Shown here piece after piece: positions 8,701-16,156 of a stretch of 51,241 nucleotides of DNA; positions within the stretch are counted from its first letter, which is position 1, and each line of letters begins with the position of its first letter. The stretch lies in the NCBI GenBank assembly GCA_964501985.1, contig CAZCVY010000019.1, positions 1-51,241 of the forward strand, given 5' to 3'. The translations under genes were made by a program, and so were the position numbers. The notes below the pieces were generated by a model. It was given only the letters and a program-made list of their open reading frames with translations, did no database searches and was not told where the DNA came from. Source of the stretch: Bog-366 sp964501985 (lineage in GTDB: Bacteria; Acidobacteriota; Terriglobia; UBA7540).

Positions 8701-8996
8701 ATCTCGCTTACGAAAGCTGGAAGCAAGCGGGCCGCCTGAAGAGCTACAAAGATCTGCAGGACGCCATTGTGCATGGCGCGGCGATGCGCGTTCGCCCCAA
8801 AGTGATGACCGTCGGGTGTATGTTCATGGGCCTCTTCCCCATCATGTGGTCCACGGGCACGGGCGCGGACGTGATGAAGCGGATCGCCGCCCCCATGGTC
8901 GGCGGTATTTTCACCTCGTTCATTCTGGAACTGCTGGTCTACCCGGCGATCTATGCGATTTGGAAATGGAATTTTGAACTGAAAAATAGGTGCTAG
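5736..8996 (+). CDS. Heavy-metal RND efflux pump (CusA/CzcA family)
   Basis: A 1086-residue inner-membrane proton-driven pump, probably for a monovalent or divalent heavy metal. The start is GTG 5736 with TAGGAGC upstream; the N-terminus FSARNKFLVFLLVGVAVATGWW is the usual first transmembrane helix. Family features are visible: NVPLDAIPDLSDTQVI after TM1, a periplasmic porter region with the TEIGPDATSIGWVFQ-like stretch, and TM4 with the proton-relay Asp in IAIGAMVDAAIVVVEQTHK. In the second half come a PP.NEGTLLYMPTTLPG loop and a GADVMKRIAAPMVGG segment near the end. The last three codons (AGG TGC TAG) lie in a heptamer repeat array (see 8987-9461), so the native C-terminal tail has been replaced. 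Confidence 0.93.
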   Translation: MIHKIIDFSARNKFLVFLLVGVAVATGWWSLQNVPLDAIPDLSDTQVIIYSRWDRSPDIMEDQVTYPIITALLGAPHVKDIRGFSDFGYSYVYIIFDEGTDIYWARSRTLEYLSKITPRLPSGVQTELGPDATSIGWVFQYALVDTTGKQSLDELRSYQDWYLRYYLESVPGVAEVAPIGGLVRQYQIQVDPYKLAEYKIPLMKVLEAVRASNNDVGGRLVEFASREYMVRGRGYARSLDDLRSIVVGGDARRGVPITVNDIGQVTLGPDIRRGVADLDGKGDVVGGVVIMRSGENALRVIDRVKAKLNQIQPSLPPGVRVVSTYDRSELILKSIHTLKHTLLEEVGIVSLVILVFLWHIPSALIPILTIPITVLIAFIPMKAIGVTSNIMSLGGIAIAIGAMVDAAIVVVEQTHKKLEIWEAEGRKRDYHAVVIEAIQEVAPASFFSLLVIAVSFTPIFALEAQEGRLFKPLAFTKNFSMAIAAVLAITLDPALRLLFTHATSFNFRPRFLARIANAVLVGKILPEERHPISRVLIKLYRPVVEMTVRLRWIVIGAAIAAVVLTVPVFQRLGSEFMPPLNEGTLLYMPTTLPGISLAEAQRLLEIQDRILKTFPEVERVFGKAGRAETSTDPAPLSMVETTVLLKPQDQWRKKPQWYSSRAPEWMQKILRHAWPDRISQDDLVDEMDRALRIPGTSNAWTMPIRNRVDMLTTGVRTPVGVKVLGADLNKIQQIGEEIEHVLAKVPGTRSVYAERVSGGYFLDFTLRRGELARYGLTVDDVEAYIMSGVGGENVSTTVEGRERYSVNVRYLRDYRSDVGALARLLVATPSGLQIPISQLADIHLVEGPSMIRDENGLLSGYVYVDVAGRDLGSYVEEAQHVVRGQVESHLPAGYSLSWSGQYEFLQRMRERLKLVVPITIFLVFILLYLNTKSAVKTLIIFAAVPFSAVGAVWLLHWLGYNMSIAVWVGLIALLGVDAETGVFMLLYLDLAYESWKQAGRLKSYKDLQDAIVHGAAMRVRPKVMTVGCMFMGLFPIMWSTGTGADVMKRIAAPMVGGIFTSFILELLVYPAIYAIWKWNFELKNRC

Positions 8997-9461
8997 GTGT
9001 CAGGTGCTAGGTGCCAGGTGTAAACTCCTAAGGGCATTCATTGTCTCGCGAGGGGGAGAATTAAAATGTTCAAGGGGTATAGGGATCTTAAAGTGTGGCA
9101 GAAGTCAATGGACCTTGTCGTCGAAAGTTATCGTCTCGCTAAATTCTTGCCGAAGAGCGAGACGTTTGGGTTGACATCGCAGATTCAGCGGGCTGCTGTC
9201 TCAATCCCCGCCAACATCGCGGAAGGCCATGGAAGGGAACACTTGGGCGACTATTTGCGGCATCTGTCGATAGCCAATGGTTCGTTAATGGAGCTCGAGA
9301 CCCATATACTTCTCATGCAGCGCTTATATAGAATTGGAAGCGAGGCGCAAATTGCGCTGGCAATGACGGATGAGTTGGGGAGAATGCTATCGGGGCTAAC
9401 CAAGAGCCTGAAAGAAAGATTAATCGCAGCCTAGCACCTAACACCTGGCACCTAACACCTT
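8987..9461. mobile_element. IVS-like cassette: four-helix-bundle gene between inverted heptamer arrays
   Basis: Five YAGGTGY heptamers (8987-9021) lie left of the four-helix-bundle gene, and four in inverted orientation (9434-9461) lie right of it. The two arrays can pair and enclose the gene. The left array supplies the stop codon of the RND pump (8994-8996) and the right array begins at the stop codon of the internal gene (9432-9434). Four-helix-bundle proteins of this family are encoded in intervening sequences of 23S rRNA genes, which also carry pairing ends. Here the unit sits inside a protein operon, so mobility is inferred and not shown. Confidence 0.55.
9066..9434 (+). CDS. Four-helix bundle protein (23S rRNA intervening-sequence type)
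   Basis: A 122-residue, all-helical protein of the four-helix-bundle family. It begins with the hallmark F..L.VWQK..DLV...Y at residues 5-22 and contains the conserved segment GLTSQIQRAAVSIPANIAEG (residues 35-54), followed by a LGDYLRHLSIANGSLMELETH helix. Length is typical. A GGGGGAGA ribosome-binding site precedes the ATG at 9066. Its molecular function is not established in the family. The gene is enclosed by inverted heptamer arrays and lies in the metal-efflux operon without functional relation to it, which suggests insertion as a unit. Confidence 0.9.
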   Translation: MFKGYRDLKVWQKSMDLVVESYRLAKFLPKSETFGLTSQIQRAAVSIPANIAEGHGREHLGDYLRHLSIANGSLMELETHILLMQRLYRIGSEAQIALAMTDELGRMLSGLTKSLKERLIAA

Positions 9462-9471
9462 TGGAGAATCC

Positions 9472-9975
9472 ATGAAGGCCCGCGAAATCCTCATAACGCT
9501 CGTCGCGCTGTTGGCGATCGGGGTCACATCCTTTTTTGCTTATCGGTATGAACGAAAAAGCGAGACGGTGGGCATGTGCCCGTTTTGCGACCGCATGATC
9601 CACCCGGTTACTGTCTATCGATTGAAGGTTGGCGGCCAGGTGCTGGCGGCGTGCTGTCCGCGGTGCGGCATGCACGCCCAGGTGGGCCAGACGCAGGGAA
9701 TTCCGGGTCAGGCTTGGGCGACTGACGTCACTACCGGCGAGAGTGTCGCGGCAGAATCCGCCATTTATGTTGAGGGCGGCGACATCCAGTACTGCACACA
9801 CGGAAACCAGCCGACGGCGCGCGAACCCCACGGCGTTTCCGTGCGCGAGTATGATCGCTGCCTGCCGACTCTGGTGGCATTCAAGTCGCCGCAAGAAGCC
9901 GAAGCCTATCGGCAGCAGCATGGAGGGCGCATTTTGAGCTACTCGCAGGCGCTCGCCGCTGTGCGGGAGCAATGA
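9472..9975 (+). CDS. NosL-like membrane-anchored Cys protein
   Basis: A 167-residue protein with one N-terminal transmembrane anchor (residues 5-25) and an exported domain. It has a CPFC motif at 36-39 and CCPRCGM at 61-67, a zinc-ribbon-like pair. The C-terminal half (P.LVAFKSP.EAEAY...HGGRILSYSQAL) resembles the C-terminal part of NosL-type copper-binding accessory proteins. The start ATG 9472 has TTGGAG upstream. Position behind the CusCBA-like genes suggests a metal-delivery or metal-buffering role, probably copper; this is inferred. The family assignment is tentative, since the Cys arrangement is not that of classic NosL. Confidence 0.6.
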   Translation: MKAREILITLVALLAIGVTSFFAYRYERKSETVGMCPFCDRMIHPVTVYRLKVGGQVLAACCPRCGMHAQVGQTQGIPGQAWATDVTTGESVAAESAIYVEGGDIQYCTHGNQPTAREPHGVSVREYDRCLPTLVAFKSPQEAEAYRQQHGGRILSYSQALAAVREQ

Positions 9976-10027
9976 TTGCCGTCACCCCACCGATACGGAA
10001 CGCCCTTTAATGGCTACAGGCAGTCCG

Positions 10028-10411
10028 TCACCAATCGATTCGTTCGAGGTCCTTCACCACGTCAAAGTGGCGGTCCCGGCTTATGAGCGGCACCGAATAC
10101 TGGCGACAAAGTGCGGCAATCCAGAGGTCGTTGGTGGGAATCGGCTTGCCTGATCTTCGCAACTCCAAGCCAATAGCGGCGTAGTGGTATGTAGTTTCGT
10201 TGTCGATGTCGAGGACGGTCACTGTCGCGACCCACTCGCGCAACCAGTTCTCGTACTCCGCCCGGCGCCGCGACTGGGCGATGCCCATCCGATACTCCCC
10301 CAGGACAATCACCGGAACCGCCAGGCGCTCGGCCTTGGCAACCACTTCCAGCGCGGCGGGATGGCGGTCGGCAGCGGCCAACAAGGCGTTCGTATCCAGT
10401 ATCAACGCCAC
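10028..10411 (-). CDS. vapC: VapC-type PIN-domain toxin
   Basis: A 127-residue PIN-domain ribonuclease. The acidic catalytic residues are all present: Asp6 in LILDTNAL, Glu39 in VLGEYRMG, Asp95 in IPTNDLWIAA and Asp113 in SRDRHFD. In this family the residues coordinate Mg2+ and cleave RNA, often tRNA. The gene overlaps the upstream antitoxin by 10 bases, so the pair is co-translated. Length and motif spacing are those of a complete, probably active VapC. Confidence 0.92.
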   Translation of the reverse strand: MALILDTNALLAAADRHPAALEVVAKAERLAVPVIVLGEYRMGIAQSRRRAEYENWLREWVATVTVLDIDNETTYHYAAIGLELRRSGKPIPTNDLWIAALCRQYSVPLISRDRHFDVVKDLERIDW

Positions 10412-10653
10412 ATCTCCGCATCGATTTTCTCGGAGTCCGCCTCGATCAGGCGGTTGACGCGCACCGTCTCCGCATGCAGATGCTTCAGTTTGCCCATGTG
10501 CTTAACCCAGGGCCTCTCGGCAGGGGTCGAACCAGCCGCCAGCTTCTCCTTGACCGCTTGCGTCACAAATTCACGCAGCGGGAGTCCGCGCTCGGCCGCC
10601 GCGGACTTCGCGCGGCGAAAAATGCGATCGGGGATTTCCAGTGTCGTTTTCAT
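10402..10653 (-). CDS. vapB: VapB-type ribbon-helix-helix antitoxin
   Basis: An 83-residue protein with an N-terminal ribbon-helix-helix DNA-binding motif (MKTTLEIPDRIFRRAKSAA, then LPLREFVTQAVKEKL, residues 1-39). A C-terminal tail rich in Lys, His and Glu (residues 45-83) probably wraps the VapC active site. It would repress its own operon; a perfect palindrome lies 11 bases upstream of the start codon. The toxin gene overlaps its last codons. Confidence 0.88.
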   Translation of the reverse strand: MKTTLEIPDRIFRRAKSAAAERGLPLREFVTQAVKEKLAAGSTPAERPWVKHMGKLKHLHAETVRVNRLIEADSEKIDAEMWR

Positions 10654-10663
10654 AGAAAGAGTC

Positions 10664-10679
10664 TCCCATATTTATGGGA
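10664..10679. promoter_or_regulatory. Palindromic vapBC operator candidate
   Basis: TCCCATA and TATGGGA flank a two-base centre, giving a perfect 7+2+7 palindrome 11 bases upstream of vapB. It overlaps the ribosome-binding region (GGGAGA on the minus strand), and a TTGACA (minus strand, 10689-10684) lies just upstream. A -10 element could not be placed with confidence. Confidence 0.6.
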
Positions 10680-10949
10680 CCATTGTCAACGTGGAACAAG
10701 TTAAAACCCTTGAACGTCGTGCCTGCCTGCACAGTTTTAGTGCAGCCCGGTAATGCTGTCATGCGCGTTTGACATCAGCGTCCGGCAATTCCGGCACTGG
10801 CTGGCCCAATGAGCTCATTTTCTTTCCCCCTGAGAAGTCCTTTATGCATCAAAACCGCTCGCGCGTCACATGAGGACACTGCCCCCCAGCTCACCACCCA
10901 TTGTTTCCAGCCCTGTCTTCGCCTAACCTACTCCGTGCGGAGGGAATAA

Positions 10950-11444
10950 ATGAAAAACATAACTCTTCTGAGTTTATCGATTTTCGCCTTGGCGGGGATG
11001 TCCATGATTGCAGCGGGGCAAGCGCCGCCAGCCGTCGTAAGCGTTTCCACTGAAATCAAAGGCGTCGTTTTGGTCCGTTTGAAATACTATACCGACCTCT
11101 TGGACGGACTTCAGCAGGCGGTGAAGGACGAGAAGATCAAGAACGCGGTGATCCTGAGCGGCGTCGGGTCCGTCACCAGCTATCATGTCCACGCCGTGAG
11201 CAACACCACGCTTCCGGCGACACTGGCTTATAGCGAACATTCCGGGCCGATGGATCTGATCGCCGTGAACGGCTATGTACTCGGTGGCCGAATCCACGCG
11301 CACATCACCATGACCGACGACAAGAAAGCTTTCGGGGGGCACCTCCATGAAGGGACGAGGGTCTTTACCTTCGCCATCATTACACTGGGGAGGCTCGACG
11401 ACAATATCGACCTCAGCCGCTTCGATGATTCGAATTGGAGATGA
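10950..11444 (+). CDS. Exported PPC/DUF296-domain protein
   Basis: A 164-residue protein with a signal peptide (residues 1-23, cleavage after AAG) followed by a single PPC domain (plants and prokaryotes conserved, DUF296). The fold is visible from the order VVLVRLKYYTDLLDGLQQAV, then AVILSGVGSVTSYHVHAV, then GGRIHAHITM...GGHLHEGTRVFTFAIITLG. The three His residues of GRIHAH and GGHLHEG match the putative metal-site positions of bacterial trimeric PPC proteins. The bacterial family has no settled function, and an exported version is uncommon. The ATG at 10950 has GGAGGGAA upstream. The serine-hydrolase gene follows 74 bases downstream on the same strand and may be cotranscribed. Confidence 0.82.
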   Translation: MKNITLLSLSIFALAGMSMIAAGQAPPAVVSVSTEIKGVVLVRLKYYTDLLDGLQQAVKDEKIKNAVILSGVGSVTSYHVHAVSNTTLPATLAYSEHSGPMDLIAVNGYVLGGRIHAHITMTDDKKAFGGHLHEGTRVFTFAIITLGRLDDNIDLSRFDDSNWR

Positions 11445-11518
11445 CCGCTGCCGCGCTGATTTCACTCGACCCTGCGGCGCTGAGCGCGGGAAGCTGTCGC
11501 AGAACAGGAGAGGGAACA

Positions 11519-12844
11519 ATGAAAAATCAAGCTTCCGGCCGTGTTTCACGAGGTGCTGTGATTTGGCTTTGGAACTTTGCCGTCGTTTTGAGCATGGCTT
11601 CGCTCACCCAGCAGGTGTGGGGGCAAGCCTTGCCCACCGCGAGGCCGGAACAAGTCGGCTTCTCGTCCGAGCGGCTTCAGCGCCTCGACGCGGCAATGCA
11701 GCAAAAGGTGGATGACAAGCAATTCGCCGGGATTGTGACCGTCCTCGCGCGCCACGGCAAGGTGGTGGAATTCAAAACCTACGGCAAAAAGGATCTCGCG
11801 ACCGGCGCGCCAATGGACAAGGACGCGATATTTCGCATCTATTCCATGACCAAGCCGGTCACGGGCGTCGCCATGATGATGCTTTATGAGGAAGGCAAAT
11901 GGCAGCCGGACGACCCCATTTCAAAGTACATTCCCGAGTTCGCCAACCTCAAAGTTTTCAAAGGCGTCGACAATAGCGGCGAGCCCATTCTGGAAGATCC
12001 CGTCCACCCACCCACAATGCTTCAGTTGATGACGCACACGGCGGGTTTCACCTACGGCAGTGGCAGCGATGTGGTGGATAAGATGTACCGCGATCAGCAA
12101 GTCCAGCATTCGGCCACCTTGCAGGAGATGATCGATAAGCTGGCCAAGCTGCCGTTGCTTTATCAACCCGGGACGCGCTGGGTCTATAGCATTTCGGTGG
12201 ACATTCAGGGGTACCTGGTGGAAAAGCTCTCCGGCAAGTCTCTGGCGGATTTCATGCGCGAACGGATATTTGAGCCGCTGGGCATGAAGGACACAGGCTT
12301 CTACTTACTGAAAGAGAAGATGGACCGGCTGGCCACACTCTATCGGGTGAGTGACAAAGGCGAGTGGACACCCGCCTCACCCGAGAACGATCTGGCCCCC
12401 GACCTGACCAAGCCGCCGACGATGCCGAGCGGAGGGGGCGGTTTGCTCTCGACGGCGCAGGACTATCTGCGGTTCGCACAGATGCTCTTGAATGGCGGCC
12501 AACTGGATGGCGTCCGCCTGCTGGCGCCGCCGACGGTCAGACTGATGACTTCGAATCACCTGCCCGACAAGCTGATGACCGGCGAATTCGGAGTTGGACT
12601 CCAGCACATCCGCCCCGGTATGGGTTTTGGCTTCGATGTCGCGGTGTTTAGCGACCCCGCGCAAGCCGTGGACATCACGGGCAAAGGGACTTTCCTTTGG
12701 GACGGCGCTGCCAGCACCTGGTTCTGGATCGATCCGGCCGACGACATGACTTTCGTCGGCATGGTTCAGCGCATGGGCGGCCATGGACCGAACATGCAAA
12801 CGTTCAGCCGAGCCATGGTGTTTCAAGCCCTTGTGGAGCCGTAA
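11519..12844 (+). CDS. Exported serine hydrolase, class C beta-lactamase/esterase family
   Basis: A 441-residue exported hydrolase. The start at MKNQASG is chosen for its AGGAGAGGG ribosome-binding site and the signal peptide that follows (cleavage near VWGQA, residue 36). The nucleophile motif is SMTK at 109-112. The second motif is YSI at 223-225, where class C enzymes have YAN, which fits esterases or D-aminopeptidase-like members better than true beta-lactamases. GGGGLLSTAQDYLRFAQMLL is the family's conserved late segment, and a WDGAASTWFWIDP strand takes the place of the KTG/HGG motif. The substrate cannot be read from the sequence. Confidence 0.85.
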   Translation: MKNQASGRVSRGAVIWLWNFAVVLSMASLTQQVWGQALPTARPEQVGFSSERLQRLDAAMQQKVDDKQFAGIVTVLARHGKVVEFKTYGKKDLATGAPMDKDAIFRIYSMTKPVTGVAMMMLYEEGKWQPDDPISKYIPEFANLKVFKGVDNSGEPILEDPVHPPTMLQLMTHTAGFTYGSGSDVVDKMYRDQQVQHSATLQEMIDKLAKLPLLYQPGTRWVYSISVDIQGYLVEKLSGKSLADFMRERIFEPLGMKDTGFYLLKEKMDRLATLYRVSDKGEWTPASPENDLAPDLTKPPTMPSGGGGLLSTAQDYLRFAQMLLNGGQLDGVRLLAPPTVRLMTSNHLPDKLMTGEFGVGLQHIRPGMGFGFDVAVFSDPAQAVDITGKGTFLWDGAASTWFWIDPADDMTFVGMVQRMGGHGPNMQTFSRAMVFQALVEP

Positions 12845-12888
12845 CCTCTCAGCGCTTGCTGATCCGCGCGCTCCTGAGGGGGGATGAA

Positions 12889-13629
12889 TCAGAAAGCCTT
12901 CAACTCAGCCGCCATCCAGGCAGCGCCGGTAATCAGGAAATTGAGGCAGAACTCGGACCAGTTCAGATGCGCGTGTGGGTGCGCGATCAGGCGTGGAATC
13001 CAAACCAGCACACCAAAGAGCGCCAGCATGGCGGTCAGCAGGCGTAGTGCCAGCCGTGCCTGGCGATTGATGAGAATGGCAATCGCCGCAAGTGCAAACG
13101 CGATCGTGGTGAGTATGGCCCAAAACATCTGATTGGGCGGAATCCACTTGGGAACCAACTGAGCTGTGAACGAAAGGTAGATGATCTGACTCAGCGTAAA
13201 TGAAACAGCGCAGATTCCAAGTCCAAGGCGCGCCGCTCGCCCGATAGCTACGGCTCGTGTTTCATTCGCTTCAGTTGCAGCGTAGAGGGCAATCGCGCCG
13301 CAGAGAGCGCAAAACTGCTCGAAGAAGCTCGGGTAGTGGTCATAGTTGGCGGGTGCGGCAATGATCGGCCGGATGCAGGCCAGCGAGAAAAGCAAATAAA
13401 CGACGCCGAGAACGATCGACGCCAAGCGGGCGCTCCGTGGGAATTGCATCCCGATCCCACCGGCGATTTGAGAGGTCATGAGACACCCGCCGATGAGGGC
13501 GCCGAGGGGCAGGCTCCAGATCTGGCTCAAGGTTTGCCAGGTGTCAGAGTCGTGCCACATCAGTGCGATGACGCCGAACAGCACCGCCGACGCGCCAAAG
13601 ACGACCCGTCCGTACAACGTTGTCTTCAT
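12889..13629 (-). CDS. Multi-pass membrane protein of unknown function
   Basis: A 246-residue integral membrane protein with about seven hydrophobic segments (for example ASAVLFGVIALMW, LGALIGGCLMTSQIAGGIG, ASIVLGVVYLLFSLACI, LLTAMLALFGVLVWIP). It resembles small DoxX-like or uncharacterised four-plus-helix membrane proteins but carries no diagnostic motif. It lies 46 bases downstream of the phosphoesterase on the same strand, so it may be read through from that operon, and is convergent with the serine hydrolase. Confidence 0.65.
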   Translation of the reverse strand: MKTTLYGRVVFGASAVLFGVIALMWHDSDTWQTLSQIWSLPLGALIGGCLMTSQIAGGIGMQFPRSARLASIVLGVVYLLFSLACIRPIIAAPANYDHYPSFFEQFCALCGAIALYAATEANETRAVAIGRAARLGLGICAVSFTLSQIIYLSFTAQLVPKWIPPNQMFWAILTTIAFALAAIAILINRQARLALRLLTAMLALFGVLVWIPRLIAHPHAHLNWSEFCLNFLITGAAWMAAELKAF

Positions 13630-13675
13630 GCTGAAAAAGTAACGCTCTCGCTTCGAGCCGTTGGGCGAGAGACGT

Positions 13676-16135
13676 CTACTCCCAGTGCGCGCTCTGGATG
13701 GACGCAGGGGGCTCAGACTCTACGCCCTTCACGGACTTCCAGATAACCCGGTTGAGTTCTTCTTCCGGGGCCCGGTCAGGCCGGGTGAAGTCCCACTGGG
13801 CGGACTCCTTCGCGCCCGGTGCTTCGGGCGAATTCACCTCTTGCAAGGAAATCTGAGGTTGCAGTCCCTTGTAGCCTTCCAGTATAGGTTGTTTCTGGAA
13901 GTCCGCAAGCAGGCTCGGGGCGCGATCGTCAAAATACGTGAGGCTCGGCAGTCCCAGTATCTGTTCGATGGTCTTGAGCACGGACGCAGTGGAAAAATGC
14001 GCGTGCTCGAGGGAGCCGCGCTTGACGTAAGGCGAGATGACCAGCAACGGAGAGCGATGGGCATCGACGTGGTCGGGCCCATCCTGCGCGTCGTCCTCGA
14101 GGACGAAGATGGCGATCTCCGGCCAGTAGCGGCTGTGGGAAACGACGTCCACCAGGCGCCCGAGAGCCGCGTCGTTGTCCGCAACCATGGCTCGCGGGGT
14201 GGGGCGTCCGGGACGCGTCCCCAGGGTGTGGTCATTGGGTAGGTGCATAATGGTGAGCCGCGGCAAATTGCCATTCTTCTCGAACTCGTGAAATTCGCGC
14301 TCCCATTCCTCAATGCGCTTCTGGTCGGTGACCGCCCCGATTCCATCCACGTACTGTGGATCGTAATGATCCTTGAGCCCCCGAACGTAGCAGCGGGTCA
14401 GGCCAGGGTGGTCGTCTTCATCCACACACCACTCGCCGTAATCGCGATAGCTGATTCCGGCCTTTCGCGCCCGATCCCAAATGAACCCCGAGGCCGGGAC
14501 CGCGAAGGGTTGGTCGTGCTGGTCATCGCCATCGTAATCGGGGCCTACAAAATCGTACTTCAGGCGCCCGGCGTAGATCGACGGCCAAAGCTTGTTGACG
14601 TAGTCGGTGCCCGCTGCGGCGGTAGACCACACGTGGCCGTCCACGCTCACATCGCCATCGACATAGAAATTGTCAAAGAGAATAAACTGACGGGCCAGGG
14701 CATGATGGTTGGGGGTCACGGGTTCGCCAAACAGGACCAGGTCAGGAGCGCCGTCTCCTTCCTTCATGTCGCCCAAGATCTGATCGTAAGTGCGGTTCTC
14801 TTTGATGATGTAGATGAGGTGCCGGATGGGAGCGTGCCAATTGCTCTTGGCGGAAAAATATCCAATGAGATCGCGCGAGCTCTGGGGGAGTTCCGTTTCT
14901 CCATAAACTTGCTGCGCCAGAGTTCTCGCTCGCGCGCTCTGCGTCGCAATCTCATCGTCCCGTAGCGCTTCGAGCCCACCCCCGAGCAAGTAGCCGATGT
15001 AGTCGGTCCGCGAGCCGGAGTCGGTCATGTGCCTCTGCCCGAGCGTGCCAGGCAGCGCGGGACGGCGGCGCGGCTCGAGCGGAGTGGCGGACCCCTCGGC
15101 GCTACCCGGCGCAGCTTTGAGCGGAGAGCTGGGGCCCGTCACCAGGTTGCGGCCGTCGGCAATGAAAAGCTCGCGTCGATTGGGCGAGTAGACGAGTGAT
15201 GTCGGGTAGGCGCCCACGGGGATGATCCCCTCCAGCTTGGCCTCTTCATCCTTGGCGTCCAAGCGAACCACGGCAAGAGCATTGACGGCGGCAAGAGCGA
15301 CAAAGAGCTTGCCGGACGCGGGATCGAGAGCCAGGGCGTTTGGCTGCCCGCCAATGACATCGGAATTGGGGACTTGGATTTTCACCCGGCGAACTTCCCT
15401 CAGTTCTTGCAGGTCAATGATGGAAACAAGATCGTCGTCCGAGCATGCCACGAGTAAATGCTGCCGGCTCGGGGTCACCAACATATCGGAGGGATGGCTT
15501 CCCACGGGAATGGTCCGTACGACCTCAAGATTTTCGCCGTCCAGAATGGAGACGGAAGCCTGGCCCCAGTTGGCCACGGCGATCTTGCCGCCTGGAAGAG
15601 CCTTCACCGCGTAGGGGAATTCGCCCACTTTGGCGCGCTGCAGGATCTTGCCGGTCAGATAATTAAATCGGACAACTTCGTAGGATCGATTACACGCTAC
15701 TACGGCGGTGGAGTCATCCTGAACCGCAAGGCCCGCGGTCAATTCGCAATGTTCGAGAGCAATTTCGCGGGGCTCACCAAATTCCCCCGCGTGCAGCGGG
15801 ACAACCATAACCGACGTTGCCCCGGTCGAGGCGAGGATGGATTTTTGGCTGGAAGCGTAGGCGAGACCGTACCACAAACTCGGAAAATCGATGCGGTCGG
15901 CAATCTTGTTATGCACCTCATCATAGGCCTGAAGGTACTGTGCGCCGTAACCCGAGTTGGTGCTGATCAGGAAACCGTCCGGGGTTTCGAGGAGATTTAG
16001 TGGAGTATCCGCCGGCGCCACCCGTTCGGCCACGGAGGCTGCCGTAGCCGGCCGGGTGGCGGCGAGATGCCCGGTCTGAGGAAATGCTACAAGTAAAGCT
16101 CCCAAGAGGAGGCGCAACTGAAAGTCACGGGTCAT
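13676..16135 (-). CDS. YncE-type beta-propeller fused to alkaline-phosphatase-fold phosphoesterase
   Basis: An 819-residue exported protein; the ATG at 16135 is preferred over a TTG one codon upstream. After a signal peptide (residues 1-27) come YVTN/YncE-like propeller blades, visible as repeats such as GKIAVANWGQASVSILDGENLEVVRTIPVGSHPSDMLVT and the following blade, to about residue 350. The C-terminal half is a PF04185-like phosphoesterase: HLIYIIKENRTYDQILGD (metal-binding Glu/Asn), then NFYVDGDVSVDGHVWSTAA, then IFVLEDDAQDGPDHVDAHRSPLLVISPY. Substrate is unknown. It begins 21 bases after the stop of the Oar-like receptor, so the two form an operon, consistent with a surface uptake or degradation function. 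Confidence 0.87.
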   Translation of the reverse strand: MTRDFQLRLLLGALLVAFPQTGHLAATRPATAASVAERVAPADTPLNLLETPDGFLISTNSGYGAQYLQAYDEVHNKIADRIDFPSLWYGLAYASSQKSILASTGATSVMVVPLHAGEFGEPREIALEHCELTAGLAVQDDSTAVVACNRSYEVVRFNYLTGKILQRAKVGEFPYAVKALPGGKIAVANWGQASVSILDGENLEVVRTIPVGSHPSDMLVTPSRQHLLVACSDDDLVSIIDLQELREVRRVKIQVPNSDVIGGQPNALALDPASGKLFVALAAVNALAVVRLDAKDEEAKLEGIIPVGAYPTSLVYSPNRRELFIADGRNLVTGPSSPLKAAPGSAEGSATPLEPRRRPALPGTLGQRHMTDSGSRTDYIGYLLGGGLEALRDDEIATQSARARTLAQQVYGETELPQSSRDLIGYFSAKSNWHAPIRHLIYIIKENRTYDQILGDMKEGDGAPDLVLFGEPVTPNHHALARQFILFDNFYVDGDVSVDGHVWSTAAAGTDYVNKLWPSIYAGRLKYDFVGPDYDGDDQHDQPFAVPASGFIWDRARKAGISYRDYGEWCVDEDDHPGLTRCYVRGLKDHYDPQYVDGIGAVTDQKRIEEWEREFHEFEKNGNLPRLTIMHLPNDHTLGTRPGRPTPRAMVADNDAALGRLVDVVSHSRYWPEIAIFVLEDDAQDGPDHVDAHRSPLLVISPYVKRGSLEHAHFSTASVLKTIEQILGLPSLTYFDDRAPSLLADFQKQPILEGYKGLQPQISLQEVNSPEAPGAKESAQWDFTRPDRAPEEELNRVIWKSVKGVESEPPASIQSAHWE

Positions 16136-16156
16136 CAATCCTCATGGGTCGGCGGA

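Noticed and set aside
5886..8774. Long antisense frames (479 and 474 codons) opposite the pump gene
   Set aside because: They have composition typical of antisense to GC-rich genes (His/Gln-rich), no motifs, and lie opposite a clearly coding frame.
3742..9975. Reading the efflux operon as several unrelated units because of its large gaps
   Set aside because: Gene order (channel, adaptor, pump, metal-binding accessory) and orientation are those of a CusCBA operon; the gaps are explained by repeats.
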